Source: Streptomyces lateritius (lineage in GTDB: Bacteria > Actinomycetota > Actinomycetes > Streptomycetales > Streptomycetaceae). Taken from it: a stretch of 64,000 nt of DNA. The notes under the pieces were generated by a model, which saw nothing but the letters and a program-made list of their open reading frames with translations, did not search any database and was not told the origin of the DNA. Shown here in pieces: positions 25,471 to 34,381 of this stretch. Numbering within the stretch: position 1 is the first letter of the stretch; every line of letters begins with the position of its first letter. Position numbers and translations under genes: made by a program. The stretch spans positions 332,214 through 396,213 of the forward strand of contig NZ_BMTO01000005.1 in assembly GCF_014649715.1 (NCBI RefSeq), written 5' to 3'.

Positions 25471-27597
25471 GTGACCAGCACGGCCCGTCCGGGCGAGGGC
25501 GCCGACGAGCTGGACGCCGCGCTCGCGGAGACCGTGCGGCGGACCGGCGCCTCCATCGGCGCCGTCTACCTCCTGGCACCGGACGAGCCCGTGCTGCTGC
25601 TCGAGGCGCTGTACGGGGCGCCGGCGGATGTCGCCGCACCGTGGTCGAGGGTGCCGCTCGCCGCGCCGGCCCCGGTGGCCGAAGCCGTCCGCGACGAGCG
25701 CCTGATCTGGGTGGGCAGCCAGGAAGAGATGGCCCGTTCGTACCCCCGTACGGCCGTCGCGCTTCCCTACCCGCTCGCGCTCGCCGCCGCACCCGTCGTC
25801 GGCAACCGGTGCTGGGGGTCGCTGCTGCTGATGTGGCCCGCCACGCGGCCCTCTCGCATGACCCGGCGCGAGCACGGCCACGTCGCCGCCTGCTGCCGGC
25901 GACTGGCCCGGCTCCTGGAGGAGGCCGCCGAGGCCGGCCGGCCCCTGGTCACCGCGGACCGGCCCCGGGTCCTTCCCCCCGCCACCGGCGACCGGCAGGC
26001 CGGCCCGGCCGGGGCCGCCGCCGACTTCGCCGAGCGTCTGCCGGGCGGCTGCTGCTCCCTGGACCTGGAGGGGCGCATCACCTACCTGACCTCCGGCGGC
26101 GCGGAGCTGCTGGGACGGGACGCGGGCCGCCTGCTCGGAACCCTGCCGTGGCAGTCCCTGCCCTGGCTCGACGACCCCACGTACGAGGACCGCTACCGCG
26201 CGGCCGTGCTCAGCCGTGAGCCCGTCTCCTTCACGGCCTGCCGCCCGCCGGACCAGTGGCTGGAATTCCATCTCTACCCGGACGCCAGCGGCATCAGCGT
26301 CCGCATCGTGCCCACCGGCGCGCTGCCTCCGCCGGCCCCGGCGCCCCGCAGAGCGCCGGGCAGCACCACCACGCCGGCCCGCGCGGGGCAGCTCTACCAG
26401 CTCATGCATCTGGCGGCCGGGCTCACCGAGGTCGTCGGCGTACAGGACGTCGTCGACCTGGTCGCCGACCAGATCATGCCCGCCTTCGGCGCCCATGGCC
26501 TGGTCCTCTCCATGGTCGACTCCGGCAGGCTGCGGATCACCGGCCACCGCGGCTACCCCGCCGAGGTGATCGAGCGCTTCGACGGACTGCCGCTCGACAC
26601 CACCTTCACCCCCGCCGGGCAGGCGCTCAGCAGCGGCATCCCTTCCTTCTTCGGCGATCCGGAGGAGATGCGGCGCATCTACCCCGAGGCCCCGCTGGTC
26701 AGCGGAAAGCAGGCATGGGCGTTCCTGCCGCTGATCATCTCCGGCCGGCCGGTCGGCTGCTGCGTCCTGTCCTACGAACGGCCTCGTAACTTTTCGGCCG
26801 AGGAACGCGCGGTCATGACGTCGCTCGCCGGTCTCGTCGCGCAGGCCCTCGACCGGGCCCGTCTGTACGACACCAAGCACCTGCTCGCCCACGGGCTCCA
26901 GCAGGCACTGCTGCCGCACAGCCTCCCGGCCGTCGCCGGCCTCGACGTCGCCGCCCGCTATCTGCCCGCCACCGCCGGCATGGACATCGGCGGCGACTTC
27001 TACGACCTGATCCGGCTCGGGGACACCGGTGCCGCGGCCGTGATCGGCGACGTCCAGGGGCACAACGTGGCCGCCGCCGCACTGATGGGCCAGGTCCGCA
27101 CAGCCGTCCACGCCCACGCGACCCTCGCCACGCCCCCGGACAGAGTGCTCGCCGCGGCCAACCGGCTCGTCTCGGACCTCGATCCCGGCCTGTTCACCAG
27201 CTGCCTCTACGTCCGCCTGGACATCGCCCACCGGCGGGTGACCCTCGCGAGCGCGGGCCACCCGCCGCCGCTCGTACGCCAGCGCGACGGCCGCACCGCA
27301 CCCCTCGACGTCACCCCGGGGCCCCTGCTCGGCATCGACCCGGACGCCGAGTACCCCGTCACCGAGACCGACCTCACCCCCGGACTGATGCTCCTGCTCT
27401 ACACCGACGGGCTCGTCGAGACACCCGGCACCGACTACGACGACTCCGTGTCCGACCTGGCGCGCCATCTCGCCGAGGCCGACGACCGGGACCTGAGCCT
27501 CCTCATCGACTCCCTGCTGCGCAAGGCGCGGCCGGCCCGGCTGCGGACGGACGACATCGCCGTCCTCGTCCTGAAGGCCGCCTCCGGCCCCTCCTGA
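25471..27597 (+). CDS. GAF-PAS-GAF-PP2C (SpoIIE-type) phosphatase
   Basis: A 708-residue cytosolic signalling phosphatase. Residues about 10-145 form a first GAF domain; about 185-290 a PAS-like sensor (GGCCSLDLEGRITYLTSGGAELLGRDAG); about 315-460 a second GAF; about 480-705 a PP2C/RsbU domain with GMDIGGDFYDL, VIGDVQGHN, SAGHPPPLV and the final TDDIAVLVLK. Such proteins dephosphorylate anti-anti-sigma factors in partner-switching pathways controlling SigB/SigF-like sigma factors. No RsbW/RsbV-type gene lies nearby. The GTG at 25471 has GGAGG 6 nt upstream; the open frame extends further up but lacks a site. It is convergent with the VOC gene. Confidence 0.92.
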   Translation: MTSTARPGEGADELDAALAETVRRTGASIGAVYLLAPDEPVLLLEALYGAPADVAAPWSRVPLAAPAPVAEAVRDERLIWVGSQEEMARSYPRTAVALPYPLALAAAPVVGNRCWGSLLLMWPATRPSRMTRREHGHVAACCRRLARLLEEAAEAGRPLVTADRPRVLPPATGDRQAGPAGAAADFAERLPGGCCSLDLEGRITYLTSGGAELLGRDAGRLLGTLPWQSLPWLDDPTYEDRYRAAVLSREPVSFTACRPPDQWLEFHLYPDASGISVRIVPTGALPPPAPAPRRAPGSTTTPARAGQLYQLMHLAAGLTEVVGVQDVVDLVADQIMPAFGAHGLVLSMVDSGRLRITGHRGYPAEVIERFDGLPLDTTFTPAGQALSSGIPSFFGDPEEMRRIYPEAPLVSGKQAWAFLPLIISGRPVGCCVLSYERPRNFSAEERAVMTSLAGLVAQALDRARLYDTKHLLAHGLQQALLPHSLPAVAGLDVAARYLPATAGMDIGGDFYDLIRLGDTGAAAVIGDVQGHNVAAAALMGQVRTAVHAHATLATPPDRVLAAANRLVSDLDPGLFTSCLYVRLDIAHRRVTLASAGHPPPLVRQRDGRTAPLDVTPGPLLGIDPDAEYPVTETDLTPGLMLLLYTDGLVETPGTDYDDSVSDLARHLAEADDRDLSLLIDSLLRKARPARLRTDDIAVLVLKAASGPS

Positions 27598-27664
27598 CAG
27601 CCCTCTCCCGCCTGCCGGCCCCCTTCTCCCCGCCGTGTGCTGCCGCTCGGCTCGACGACGGCCG

Positions 27665-28459
27665 TCAGACGGCGTCGGGGGACTCGTCCAGGGTGAACAG
27701 CGCGCCCTCCGGATCCCGCAGGGTGACCTGGCGGTGGCGGCCGCCGCCCCACTCGGGTTCCGGCACGGTGTGGCCGCCGTTCTCGACGGCCAGCGCCGTG
27801 GCCGCCTCGAGGTCGCGGACCTTGAAGTGGACCAGCCAGCGGGGCCGCAGCTGCGGCTTCGACGCCGCCTCCTCCACAGGCCCGCTGTTCAGCCGTGCCA
27901 CCGGCTCGCCCGCGCGCCGCAGGACGACCTGATCGTCCTCGTAGGAGACCTCGCAGCAGCTCCCGCCGTCGGTGTCCCACTCCAGCACCTCGCCGTAGAA
28001 GACGGCGGCGTCGAATGCGTTACGGGTGTGCAGTTCCAGCCACGCGGGCGCCTTCCCCTCGCCGACGCTCCACTCGGAGAGCACCCCGCCCTCCCAGATG
28101 CCGAACGTGGCCCCCTCCCGGTCGGCGACCAGGGCGGCGCGGCCTCGGGGAGGGTACGAGACCGGCCCCACGCCGACCGTCCCTCCGCGCTCCCGAACCC
28201 CGGCCACCGCCTGATCCGCGTCCCCGACGGCGAAGTACGCCGTCCAGGCCACCGGCACGGCCAGCTCCCCTGCGACCGCGCCGATGCCCGCGACGGGCAC
28301 CCCGTTCCGTTCGGCGACGGAGAAGGCCCGCCCGAATCCGCCCGGCCGGAACGTCCAGCCGAGCACCGAGCCGTAGAAGCGCTGCGCCGCCGCGAGATCG
28401 CGCGCCACGAGACTCAGCCAGCACGGCGCTCCCAGCACATCCGCTGCCACCAGCACCAC
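27665..28459 (-). CDS. two-domain VOC (glyoxalase/bleomycin-resistance fold) protein
   Basis: A 264-residue protein of two VOC modules. The first starts APCWLSLVARDLAAAQRFYGSVLGW; the second begins near WLELHTRNAFDAAVFYGEVLEWDT and ends with RDPEGALFTLDE. Duplicated VOC proteins like this bind a metal and small ligands and are usually annotated only as glyoxalase-like; hydroxylase or resistance roles are possible. I chose GTG 28459 because AGGAGG stands 5 nt before it; the longer frame starting at 28570 has no such site. It faces the phosphatase gene tail to tail. Confidence 0.88.
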   Translation of the reverse strand: MVLVAADVLGAPCWLSLVARDLAAAQRFYGSVLGWTFRPGGFGRAFSVAERNGVPVAGIGAVAGELAVPVAWTAYFAVGDADQAVAGVRERGGTVGVGPVSYPPRGRAALVADREGATFGIWEGGVLSEWSVGEGKAPAWLELHTRNAFDAAVFYGEVLEWDTDGGSCCEVSYEDDQVVLRRAGEPVARLNSGPVEEAASKPQLRPRWLVHFKVRDLEAATALAVENGGHTVPEPEWGGGRHRQVTLRDPEGALFTLDESPDAV

Positions 28460-28633
28460 GGCTGCCTCCTTACCGCTGTCCGCCTTGTCGCGGTCCGTAC
28501 CGCGGTCCGCCGTCGTCGATCTCGGGCCCCGGGATCGTGCTCTGCCTGTTCCCATCCCAGGGGCGCCCATGCGCCGGGCGGCGGACGGAGCGCGCGCGGG
28601 TCAGGATGGAACGGTCGCCACGACAAGGAGACG

Positions 28634-28816
28634 TCATGCTCGCTCACGACGCGGCCTCGGGACCAGCTCGCCGCCGCAGTTGGGGCAGATGTCCCGCAGG
28701 GACTCACCGCAGGGCACACAGAACGTGCACTCGTACGAACAGATGCGGGCCGGTCCGTCCTGCGGCAGGGCCGCGGTCTCGCAGCGCTCGCAGCGATCAC
28801 GCATCTCCAGAGCCAT
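28634..28816 (-). CDS. DUF1272 zinc-ribbon-like small protein
   Basis: A 60-residue protein with eight cysteines arranged as C-x2-C ... C-x3-C-x2-C-x2-C ... C-x2-C (MRDRCERC, ICSYECTFCVPC, CPNC). This is the exact layout of DUF1272, presumably binding two zinc ions. Function unknown. It sits alone between divergent genes; the ATG at 28816 has GGAAGAC nearby but no strong site. Confidence 0.9.
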   Translation of the reverse strand: MALEMRDRCERCETAALPQDGPARICSYECTFCVPCGESLRDICPNCGGELVPRPRRERA

Positions 28817-28978
28817 CCGTCTTCCTCACCTTGTGTCCAGGATCCACGGGCACGGGCCACCGGCCGGCCTCCCGCCCAGCCTCCCGTCGGCCCTCTCCCC
28901 TCCACCAGCGCGCGCAGAGCCAAAGATCAACACGATCGGGTCCGGTCGTGCCGGCGCCCGTAGCCGAGGAACCGCATC

Positions 28979-30439
28979 ATGACCGTCACCCGTGAGCTGC
29001 TGATCGGCGGCCGGAACGTACCCGCGGCCTCGGGGCGAACCGCCGAGGACGTCGACCCCTTCACCGGCGAGGTGTACGCGCGCGTGGCCGCCGCCGGCCC
29101 CGAGGACGTCGCCCGGGCGGTCGAGGCCGCCGACGAGGCCTTCCCCGCATGGGCCGCCTTCGCCCCGTTCGCCCGCCGGGAGGTCTTCCTCAGGGCCGCC
29201 GACCTCCTCGACTCCCGGGCCGAGCAGGCCGTCGCCGTCATGGCCCGTGAGACGGGGGCCACCCGTGCCTGGTCCCTCTTCAACGTGTCGCTCGCCGCGA
29301 ACATCCTGCGCGAGGCCGCCGCGGCGGTCACCGCACCGCGCGGCTCGGTGCTCACCGCTCAGGAGGAAGGCGCGCTCGGCCTCGCGGTCAGCGAACCGCT
29401 GGGTGTCGTCGCCGCCTTCGCGCCCTGGAACGCGCCGCTCATCCTCGGCGTCCGAGCCGTGGCCTCGCCCCTCGCCGCGGGCGACACGGTCGTGGCCAAG
29501 CCGAGCGAGAACGCGCCGATCGCCGCCGGACTGTTCGTCGCCGACGTCCTGCGCGAGGCCGGGCTGCCCGCCGGGGTCCTGAACGTGGTGACCAACGCGG
29601 TGGAGGACGCGGCCGGGACCGCGGAGGCCCTCGTCACCCATCCACGGGTGGCCGCCGTCAACTTCACCGGATCCACCCGGGTCGGCCGGGTCGTCGGAGC
29701 GCTGGCGGCGCGGCACCTCAAGCCCGCCGTCCTGGAACTGGGCGGAAAGAACGCCGTGGTGGTCCTCGACGACGCCGACGTGGACTACGCCGTCGACGCC
29801 GCCACGTTCGGGGTCTTCATGAACTCCGGCCAGATCTGTATGTCGGGCGACCGGATCCTCGTCCACGAGTCCCTCGCCGACACGTTCACGCGGAAGTTCA
29901 CCGCCAAGGTGGCCTCGCTCCCGGCCGGCGACCCGGGCCACCCGCACACCGTGATCGGCCCTTTGGTGAGCGCCGAGGCCGCCCAGCGGGTCGCCTCCCT
30001 CGTGCGGGACGCGGTCGACGCGGGCGCCACCGTGCTGGTGGGCGGCGGATCTCCGAAGGGCGCGGTGCACCCGGCCACCGTGCTCAGTGGTGTCACCGCG
30101 GAGATGGAGCTCCACTACGCCGAGGCGTTCGGACCGGTCTGCGTGATCGACACCTTCGGTGACGACGAGGCCGCCGTCACCCTGGTCAACGACACGGAGA
30201 GCGGCCTCACCTGCGGCATCATCACGGAGAACGCCACCCACGGCCTCGCGGTCGCCCGCCGGGTCCACTCCGGCATCGTCCACATCAACAACCAGTCCGT
30301 CGCCGACGAGCCCCACGCCCCCTTCGGCGGCGTGAAGGGGTCCGGCTACGGCCGCTTCGGCGGGCGTTGGGGCATCGAGGCCTTCTCCCACACCCGTTGG
30401 GTGACGATCGCCACGCAGCGGGCCCGCTTCCCCTTCTGA
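28979..30439 (+). CDS. NAD(P)-dependent aldehyde dehydrogenase
   Basis: A 486-residue ALDH-superfamily enzyme oxidising an aldehyde to its acid. Visible are the cofactor site FAPWNAPLILG, NFTGSTRVGR, the general base in LELGGKN, and the nucleophile Cys in NSGQICMSGDRI. The IC-MS context and length resemble salicylaldehyde/benzaldehyde/vanillin dehydrogenases more than betaine-aldehyde types, so an aromatic aldehyde is a reasonable guess. The ATG at 28979 follows a weak GAGGAAC site. A hairpin begins at the codon after the stop, so the gene is probably monocistronic. Confidence 0.93.
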   Translation: MTVTRELLIGGRNVPAASGRTAEDVDPFTGEVYARVAAAGPEDVARAVEAADEAFPAWAAFAPFARREVFLRAADLLDSRAEQAVAVMARETGATRAWSLFNVSLAANILREAAAAVTAPRGSVLTAQEEGALGLAVSEPLGVVAAFAPWNAPLILGVRAVASPLAAGDTVVAKPSENAPIAAGLFVADVLREAGLPAGVLNVVTNAVEDAAGTAEALVTHPRVAAVNFTGSTRVGRVVGALAARHLKPAVLELGGKNAVVVLDDADVDYAVDAATFGVFMNSGQICMSGDRILVHESLADTFTRKFTAKVASLPAGDPGHPHTVIGPLVSAEAAQRVASLVRDAVDAGATVLVGGGSPKGAVHPATVLSGVTAEMELHYAEAFGPVCVIDTFGDDEAAVTLVNDTESGLTCGIITENATHGLAVARRVHSGIVHINNQSVADEPHAPFGGVKGSGYGRFGGRWGIEAFSHTRWVTIATQRARFPF

Positions 30440-30482
30440 CCGGGGGCCCACGCCTCTCCGTGGCCACGGCAGGGGCCCCCGG
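30440..30482 (+). terminator. hairpin terminator directly after the aldehyde dehydrogenase
   Basis: CCGGGGGCCC (30440-30449) pairs exactly with GGGCCCCCGG (30473-30482). A smaller CACG/CGTG stem can form inside. It starts immediately after the stop codon. Confidence 0.7.
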
Positions 30483-30485
30483 GGC

Positions 30486-30870
30486 GGAGCGACCAGGGTG
30501 GGGGACTGGTCCGCGCGCCGCAGCGCATCGGCGACGAAACCGTCGGACTTCAGCTCCTCGACGACGTCGCGCAGGAACGCGACGGTCTCGGGCCGCCGCG
30601 ACCGCGTCGTCCCCACCGCCTGCCGGACCTCCATGAACCGCTCGTCGATCAGCCGGAGTTCGGGATGGGCCGCGACGAACTCGGGCATCGGCTGCCGGAT
30701 CCGGCCGCGACCTCCAAACTCTCGGCGAGGAACGTGTCGGCCCCTTCGTCCCCGCGCACGACCGTCGCGTGCCGCAGGTGCGGGAGAGGAAGAGGCCGTA
30801 GGCGGACCCACGCTTCACGCCGATCCGTACGCCCGGACGGTCGACGTCGGCGACGGAGGTGCGGAGTTCA
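30486..30870 (-). pseudogene. decayed ABC transporter solute-binding protein (family 3), C-terminal remnant
   Basis: Read in three frames, the strand gives the end of a family 3 binding protein: GVRIGVKRGSAYGLFLSRT, then TVVRGDEGADTFLAESLEVA, then RQPMPEFVAAHPELRLIDERFMEVRQAVGT...RRPETVAFLRDVVEELKSDGF. The first break needs one base restored at about 30778 (ACCTGCGG where ACC-CTG-CGG is expected), the second one at about 30698 (GCCGGATCC for GGC-ATC). The N-terminal domain and signal peptide are missing, and no natural stop is met in frame. This is a truncated, twice frameshifted remnant between a terminator and an intact small gene. Confidence 0.75.
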
Positions 30871-30928
30871 GGACACGCTCCCGACCCGGCGAGGCGGGGC
30901 GATCAGGCGTGCGCGGCACGGCGGGCGA

Positions 30929-31213
30929 TCAGGCGCCCGGCACGAAGAAGTTGTGCACCTGGGACATCTTCGGCATCGGTCCCTCCGGGAAGCCGACCTC
31001 CGCGGCGAGCGGCATCACGGTGTCGGCGAAGCGCCGCATGTGCTCCTCGGACTCCCACAGGTCGAAGATCCGCAGGCCCGAGCCGGTCGGGACGGCCGCA
31101 TGGGACAGACAACCCTCGAAGGGGTTGCCGGGTAGCTGCTGGAGCCTGGCGTTGAGTGCGTCGTACTGCGCGGTCGTCACGCCTTCGAGCTCGGCCTGGA
31201 CGAAGATCGCCAC
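30929..31213 (-). CDS. small ABM/Dabb-like protein
   Basis: A 94-residue cytosolic protein (VAIFVQAELEGVTTAQYDALNARL...GLRIFDLWESEEHMRRFADTVMPLA...). The pattern of a first beta strand, amphipathic helix, W-E-S-xx-xxx-F helix and final strand is that of the ferredoxin-like antibiotic-biosynthesis-monooxygenase or stress-responsive Dabb families. Members include cofactor-free oxygenases and heme-degrading proteins, but active-site residues are too variable to assign a reaction. GTG 31213 is preceded by GGGAG 5 nt upstream; the longer frame is not supported. Confidence 0.8.
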   Translation of the reverse strand: MAIFVQAELEGVTTAQYDALNARLQQLPGNPFEGCLSHAAVPTGSGLRIFDLWESEEHMRRFADTVMPLAAEVGFPEGPMPKMSQVHNFFVPGA

Positions 31214-31410
31214 GGCGTCTCCCTGCTGTTGAGTCCGGTTCCCCCTCCACCGCCACGTGTGACGGCCCGTCGGTCGAGCCCAGCAGACCACGCCGACCTG
31301 CCGACGGCATCCCGCCCGGGCCGTACGGGCGAGGTTCGACGGAGCCGATCTGGGCATGCCCATGTCATCGCGCTCCCACCTCCCACGCACGGTCACCCAG
31401 GAGGACGCAG

Positions 31411-32214
31411 TTGAAGACGAGTTCGCGGATCCGCAGGGCTCCGCTCAGTGCCTCTCTCAGGGCCTCGTTCAGGGCCTCGATCGTCACCGTCGGCAGCATC
31501 GTGCTGGTCGTCGCCCTTCCGGGCAGCGCGCTCGCCGCGCCGCCGACGGCGTTGCCCGCCCTCGCCGACGGGCTTGAACGGACTTTCCAGCCCGCCTACG
31601 ACTACGACACGGACGGCTGCTACCCCACGCCCGCCATCGGCCCGGACGGCACCGTCAACACCGGCCTCAAACCGTCCGGCGCCCTCAACGGGCAGTGCCG
31701 CGACTCATGGGACCTGGACAACACCAACGGCTACGCGCGCTACAAGTGCAACAACGGCTGGTGCGCGATCCTCTACGGCCTCTACTTCGAGAAGGACCAG
31801 GCGCTGGCCGGCAGCGGGCTCGGCGGCCACCGTCACGACTGGGAACACGTCGTGGTCTGGGTCCAGAACAACGAGGCGCGGTACGTCTCCACGTCCGCCC
31901 ACGGCAAGTTCGACGTCCACGGCCGCGACCGGATCCGCTGGGACGGGACGCACCCCAAGATCGTCTATCACAAGGACGGCTTGAGCACGCACTGCTTCCG
32001 CCCCGCCAACTCCAACGACGAGCCGCCGGAGAACCACGACCACCAGTGGCAGTTCCCCGCACTCGTCGGCTGGAACGGCTACCCCGCCGGCATCCGCGAC
32101 AAGCTGACCCGAGCGGACTTCGGCAGCGCCGTCTTCGGTCTCAAGGACGGCAACTTCGCCTCCCACCTCGAGAAGGCCAAGCCCGCCGGCATCCCCTTCG
32201 ACCCCCACGCCTGA
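31411..32214 (+). CDS. secreted NPP1 family (Nep1-like) protein
   Basis: A 267-residue secreted protein of the necrosis- and ethylene-inducing peptide family. The signature heptapeptide GHRHDWE is at 139-145, with the N-terminal Cys pair (DGCYPT...GQCRDS) typical of microbial NLPs. The signal peptide runs to about residue 41 (...IVTVGSIVLVVALPGSALA-AP). The start is a TTG at 31411: AGGAGG lies 6 nt upstream and no ATG/GTG in frame fits the signal. In plant pathogens NLPs form pores in eudicot membranes by binding sphingolipids; in soil streptomycetes the role is unknown. A strong hairpin terminator follows. Confidence 0.9.
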   Translation: MKTSSRIRRAPLSASLRASFRASIVTVGSIVLVVALPGSALAAPPTALPALADGLERTFQPAYDYDTDGCYPTPAIGPDGTVNTGLKPSGALNGQCRDSWDLDNTNGYARYKCNNGWCAILYGLYFEKDQALAGSGLGGHRHDWEHVVVWVQNNEARYVSTSAHGKFDVHGRDRIRWDGTHPKIVYHKDGLSTHCFRPANSNDEPPENHDHQWQFPALVGWNGYPAGIRDKLTRADFGSAVFGLKDGNFASHLEKAKPAGIPFDPHA

Positions 32215-32221
32215 CGCACGC

Positions 32222-32260
32222 CCGGCCTTCGAACCCTCGTAGCGAGGGACCGAAGGCCGG
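32222..32260 (+). terminator. double-stem hairpin terminator after the NPP1 gene
   Basis: CCGGCCTTCG (32222-32231) pairs perfectly with 32251-32260, and inside it CCCTCG (32234-32239) with CGAGGG (32243-32248) around a TAG loop. It begins 7 nt after the stop codon. Confidence 0.85.
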
Positions 32261-32352
32261 ACCACCCCGCGCACCACCGCGTACGCCCAGGAATTCGCCG
32301 ACCCGAACCACCCCCGTAACCGAGCTTCCGCGGTCACGCGGGGCCGGCCGGG

Positions 32353-32580
32353 TCAGCGGGGTGCGCCCGCGAGGGCCGCGGCCAGGGCGGCGAGGACCGT
32401 GACGGCCGCCAGTCCGGCCATCACGAGACGCACCACGGACAGGAACCGGCCCGACCCCGCTCGTCCCCGGCCCGGGCACCGCGGACAGGTGCCGTGATCG
32501 TCTCGGGCGGGTTCCAGCCAGTAGGCGCCGAGGAGGGCCGCGGGATGGGTGTGACCTTGGGTTCCGTCGAGGCAGCTCAC
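32353..32580 (-). CDS. hypothetical small membrane protein
   Basis: A 75-residue reading frame from a GTG at 32580 (an ATG at 32700 would give 115 residues). It has a short His/Cys/Trp region (HTHPAALLGAYWLEPARDDHGTCPRC), then an Arg-rich stretch, then one hydrophobic helix at the C-terminus (VVRLVMAGLAAVTVLAALAAALAGA). The C-x2-C and tail anchor are plausible, but no strong ribosome site is seen and no family is recognised. It may be a real small gene or a chance frame. Confidence 0.4.
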   Translation of the reverse strand: MSCLDGTQGHTHPAALLGAYWLEPARDDHGTCPRCPGRGRAGSGRFLSVVRLVMAGLAAVTVLAALAAALAGAPR

Positions 32581-32725
32581 GCCCGGATCAACGCCGCGCA
32601 CGCCGGTGCGGCACGTCTCCCGCCCGGAGCGTGACCGGATCGACACCTTCTCCGAGATCACTTGACCCGACCCGGGGGCGGCGACGGACAGTGCCGACAC
32701 TGATCACGTGAGAGAGGTAAGTCCT

Positions 32726-33340
32726 GTGGCTCTGCCCTGCGTCGTTCTCGACATAGGTGGCGTACTGGAGATGACACCCGAGACGGGATGGGTGCCACGC
32801 TGGGAACGGCACCTCACGCTCCCACCGGGAACCGTCCACGCGCGGTCGGGAGATATCTGGCGGGCCGGAAGTGTCGCGGCGGCATCGGCGAGGACGAGGT
32901 CCGAGCGCGCGTCGCGACCGACCTCGGCCTCGACGCGTCGCAGGTCGACGCCTTCATGGCCGACCTGTGGCACGAACACCTCGGAACCCCCAACGACGAA
33001 CTCATCGGCTATGTGCGCGGACTGCGCCGGCGATGCACGCCCGGCATTCCGAGCAACAGCTTCGGCGGAGCCCGTGAGCGGGAGACGGCGTCGTACCACT
33101 TCGACGAACTCGTCGAACACATCGTCCACTCCCACGAGATCGGGATCAACAAGCCCGACCCGCGAGCGTTCCACCTCACGTGCGACCGCCTTGGCGTCCG
33201 CCCGGAGGACTGCCTCTTCATCGACGACGCCGAGGGTCAACGTCGAGGCGGCACGCGGGATGGGCATGCAGGGCCACCTCTTCGAAGGCAACGCCGAGAC
33301 CGTCCGACGTATCGAGCGCCACCTGGAAGGCCGTCTCTGA
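32726..33340 (+). pseudogene. HAD-superfamily phosphatase with two frameshifts
   Basis: The frame beginning at GTG 32726 (AGAGAGG 8 nt upstream) gives HAD motif I (VVLDIGGVLEMTPETG) up to SGDIWRAGS. Sequence then continues one base off as GGIGEDEVRARVATDLGLDASQVDAF...GINKPDPRAF (motif III Lys)...DCLFIDDAEG (motif IV). After an extra G at about 33234 it returns to the first frame as VNVEAARGMGMQGHLFEGNAETVRRIERHLEGRL. A one-base loss near 32865-32875 and a one-base gain near 33234 would cancel, but the middle is clearly coded out of frame. Either a recent pseudogene or two base-calling errors. Confidence 0.8.
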
Positions 33341-33359
33341 GCCCCGGCCCGTATTCACC

Positions 33360-34328
33360 TCACCCCCTCGATGCCGAAACCGTCGTCGACGAGGTCGTCG
33401 ACGACGTGGTCGTCTGGGCGCGGTAGCGGCCCGGTGTGGTGCCGAACTCCCGGCTGAAGGCGTGGGAGAGGGCGTACGGGCCGGCGTAGCCCACGCGGTG
33501 AGCGACGGTGGCGAGGGTGTCCTCGGTGGTGCGGAGGAAGGTGGCGGCGAGGGTCAGGCGCCACCAGGTGAGGTATGTCATGGGCGGACGGCCGGTCAGG
33601 GCGGTGAAGCGCCGGGCGAGGGTGGGTCGGGAGACGCCCGCCGTGGCGGCGAGACGGTCGTTGGTCCAGGGCGCGGCCGGGTCGGCGTGCAGAGCCCGCA
33701 GGGCGGTCGCCGTGACGGGGTCGCTGAGGGCGGCCGGCCAGGTGCCGGCGCTTCCCGCGGCGTTCCGGTCGATCCAGGACCGGAGCATGTAGACGAGGAG
33801 GAGGTCCAGGAGGTGGGGGAGCGCGACGGCCGTCCCGGGCCGATGCGCGTCGAGCTCGCTGCCGAGCAGCTCGATGGCGGCGCGCAGCTCTCCGCCGCCG
33901 ACGCGGGCCGGCAGGTGGACGACTGCCGGAAGTTCGGCGAGGAGCGGGTGCACGCGACGGCTGTCGAGGCGGTACTTCCCGCACAGCACCTCCACCTCAT
34001 CGCGCGCCGCAGGCGCGTGCGGGGGCCGCGACCGGGGACTCTCGGCCCATCGGTCGAACGGCACCGCCCGCGCGACGGCCGCCGCATCGACGGGCGTGTC
34101 GGCGATCACATGTCCGGCGCCGTGGGGCAGCAGGACCGCGTCCCCCGGACCGAGCGTGACCGGAGAACCGCCGTCCGGCAGCAGCCAGCAACTGCCCCTG
34201 AGGACCACATGGAAGCCCGCCCCGTCGTACGGGGCCAGCCTCGTGCACCAGCTCCCGCCGATCCTGAACCTGTCGGATGAGGGCCGTCCGATGCGCACGG
34301 TCGAGATCGCGTCGCTCACGACATCCAT
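33360..34328 (-). CDS. AraC family regulator (cupin_6 + HTH)
   Basis: A 322-residue DNA-binding protein: a cupin sensor domain (residues about 1-170, WLLPDGGSPVTLGPGDAVLLPHG) and a C-terminal double HTH (NDRLAATAGVSRPTLARRFTALTGRPPMTYLTWWRL...GYAGPYALSHAFSREFGTTPGRYR). The tail is an odd Ser/Thr repeat (TTTSSTTSSTTVSA). It probably controls the divergent metallo-beta-lactamase-fold gene: a 21-bp-spaced direct repeat lies between them. The ATG at 34328 has no ribosome site, but TAACCT stands 6 nt upstream on the coding strand, so the mRNA is probably leaderless. Confidence 0.9.
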   Translation of the reverse strand: MDVVSDAISTVRIGRPSSDRFRIGGSWCTRLAPYDGAGFHVVLRGSCWLLPDGGSPVTLGPGDAVLLPHGAGHVIADTPVDAAAVARAVPFDRWAESPRSRPPHAPAARDEVEVLCGKYRLDSRRVHPLLAELPAVVHLPARVGGGELRAAIELLGSELDAHRPGTAVALPHLLDLLLVYMLRSWIDRNAAGSAGTWPAALSDPVTATALRALHADPAAPWTNDRLAATAGVSRPTLARRFTALTGRPPMTYLTWWRLTLAATFLRTTEDTLATVAHRVGYAGPYALSHAFSREFGTTPGRYRAQTTTSSTTSSTTVSASRG

Positions 34329-34381
34329 CGGCGCAGGTTACCCCGGTCGATCCGGCCACCGCGGCCTCCGACGCTGCCCCA

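Noticed and set aside
25336..27468. 710-codon minus-strand frame opposite the GAF/PP2C gene
   Set aside because: Shadow frame without domains; the plus strand shows GAF, PAS and PP2C motifs.
28826..30811. 661-codon minus-strand frame opposite the aldehyde dehydrogenase
   Set aside because: Only the part upstream of about 30480 has protein-like sequence (the binding-protein remnant); the rest is antisense to an intact ALDH.
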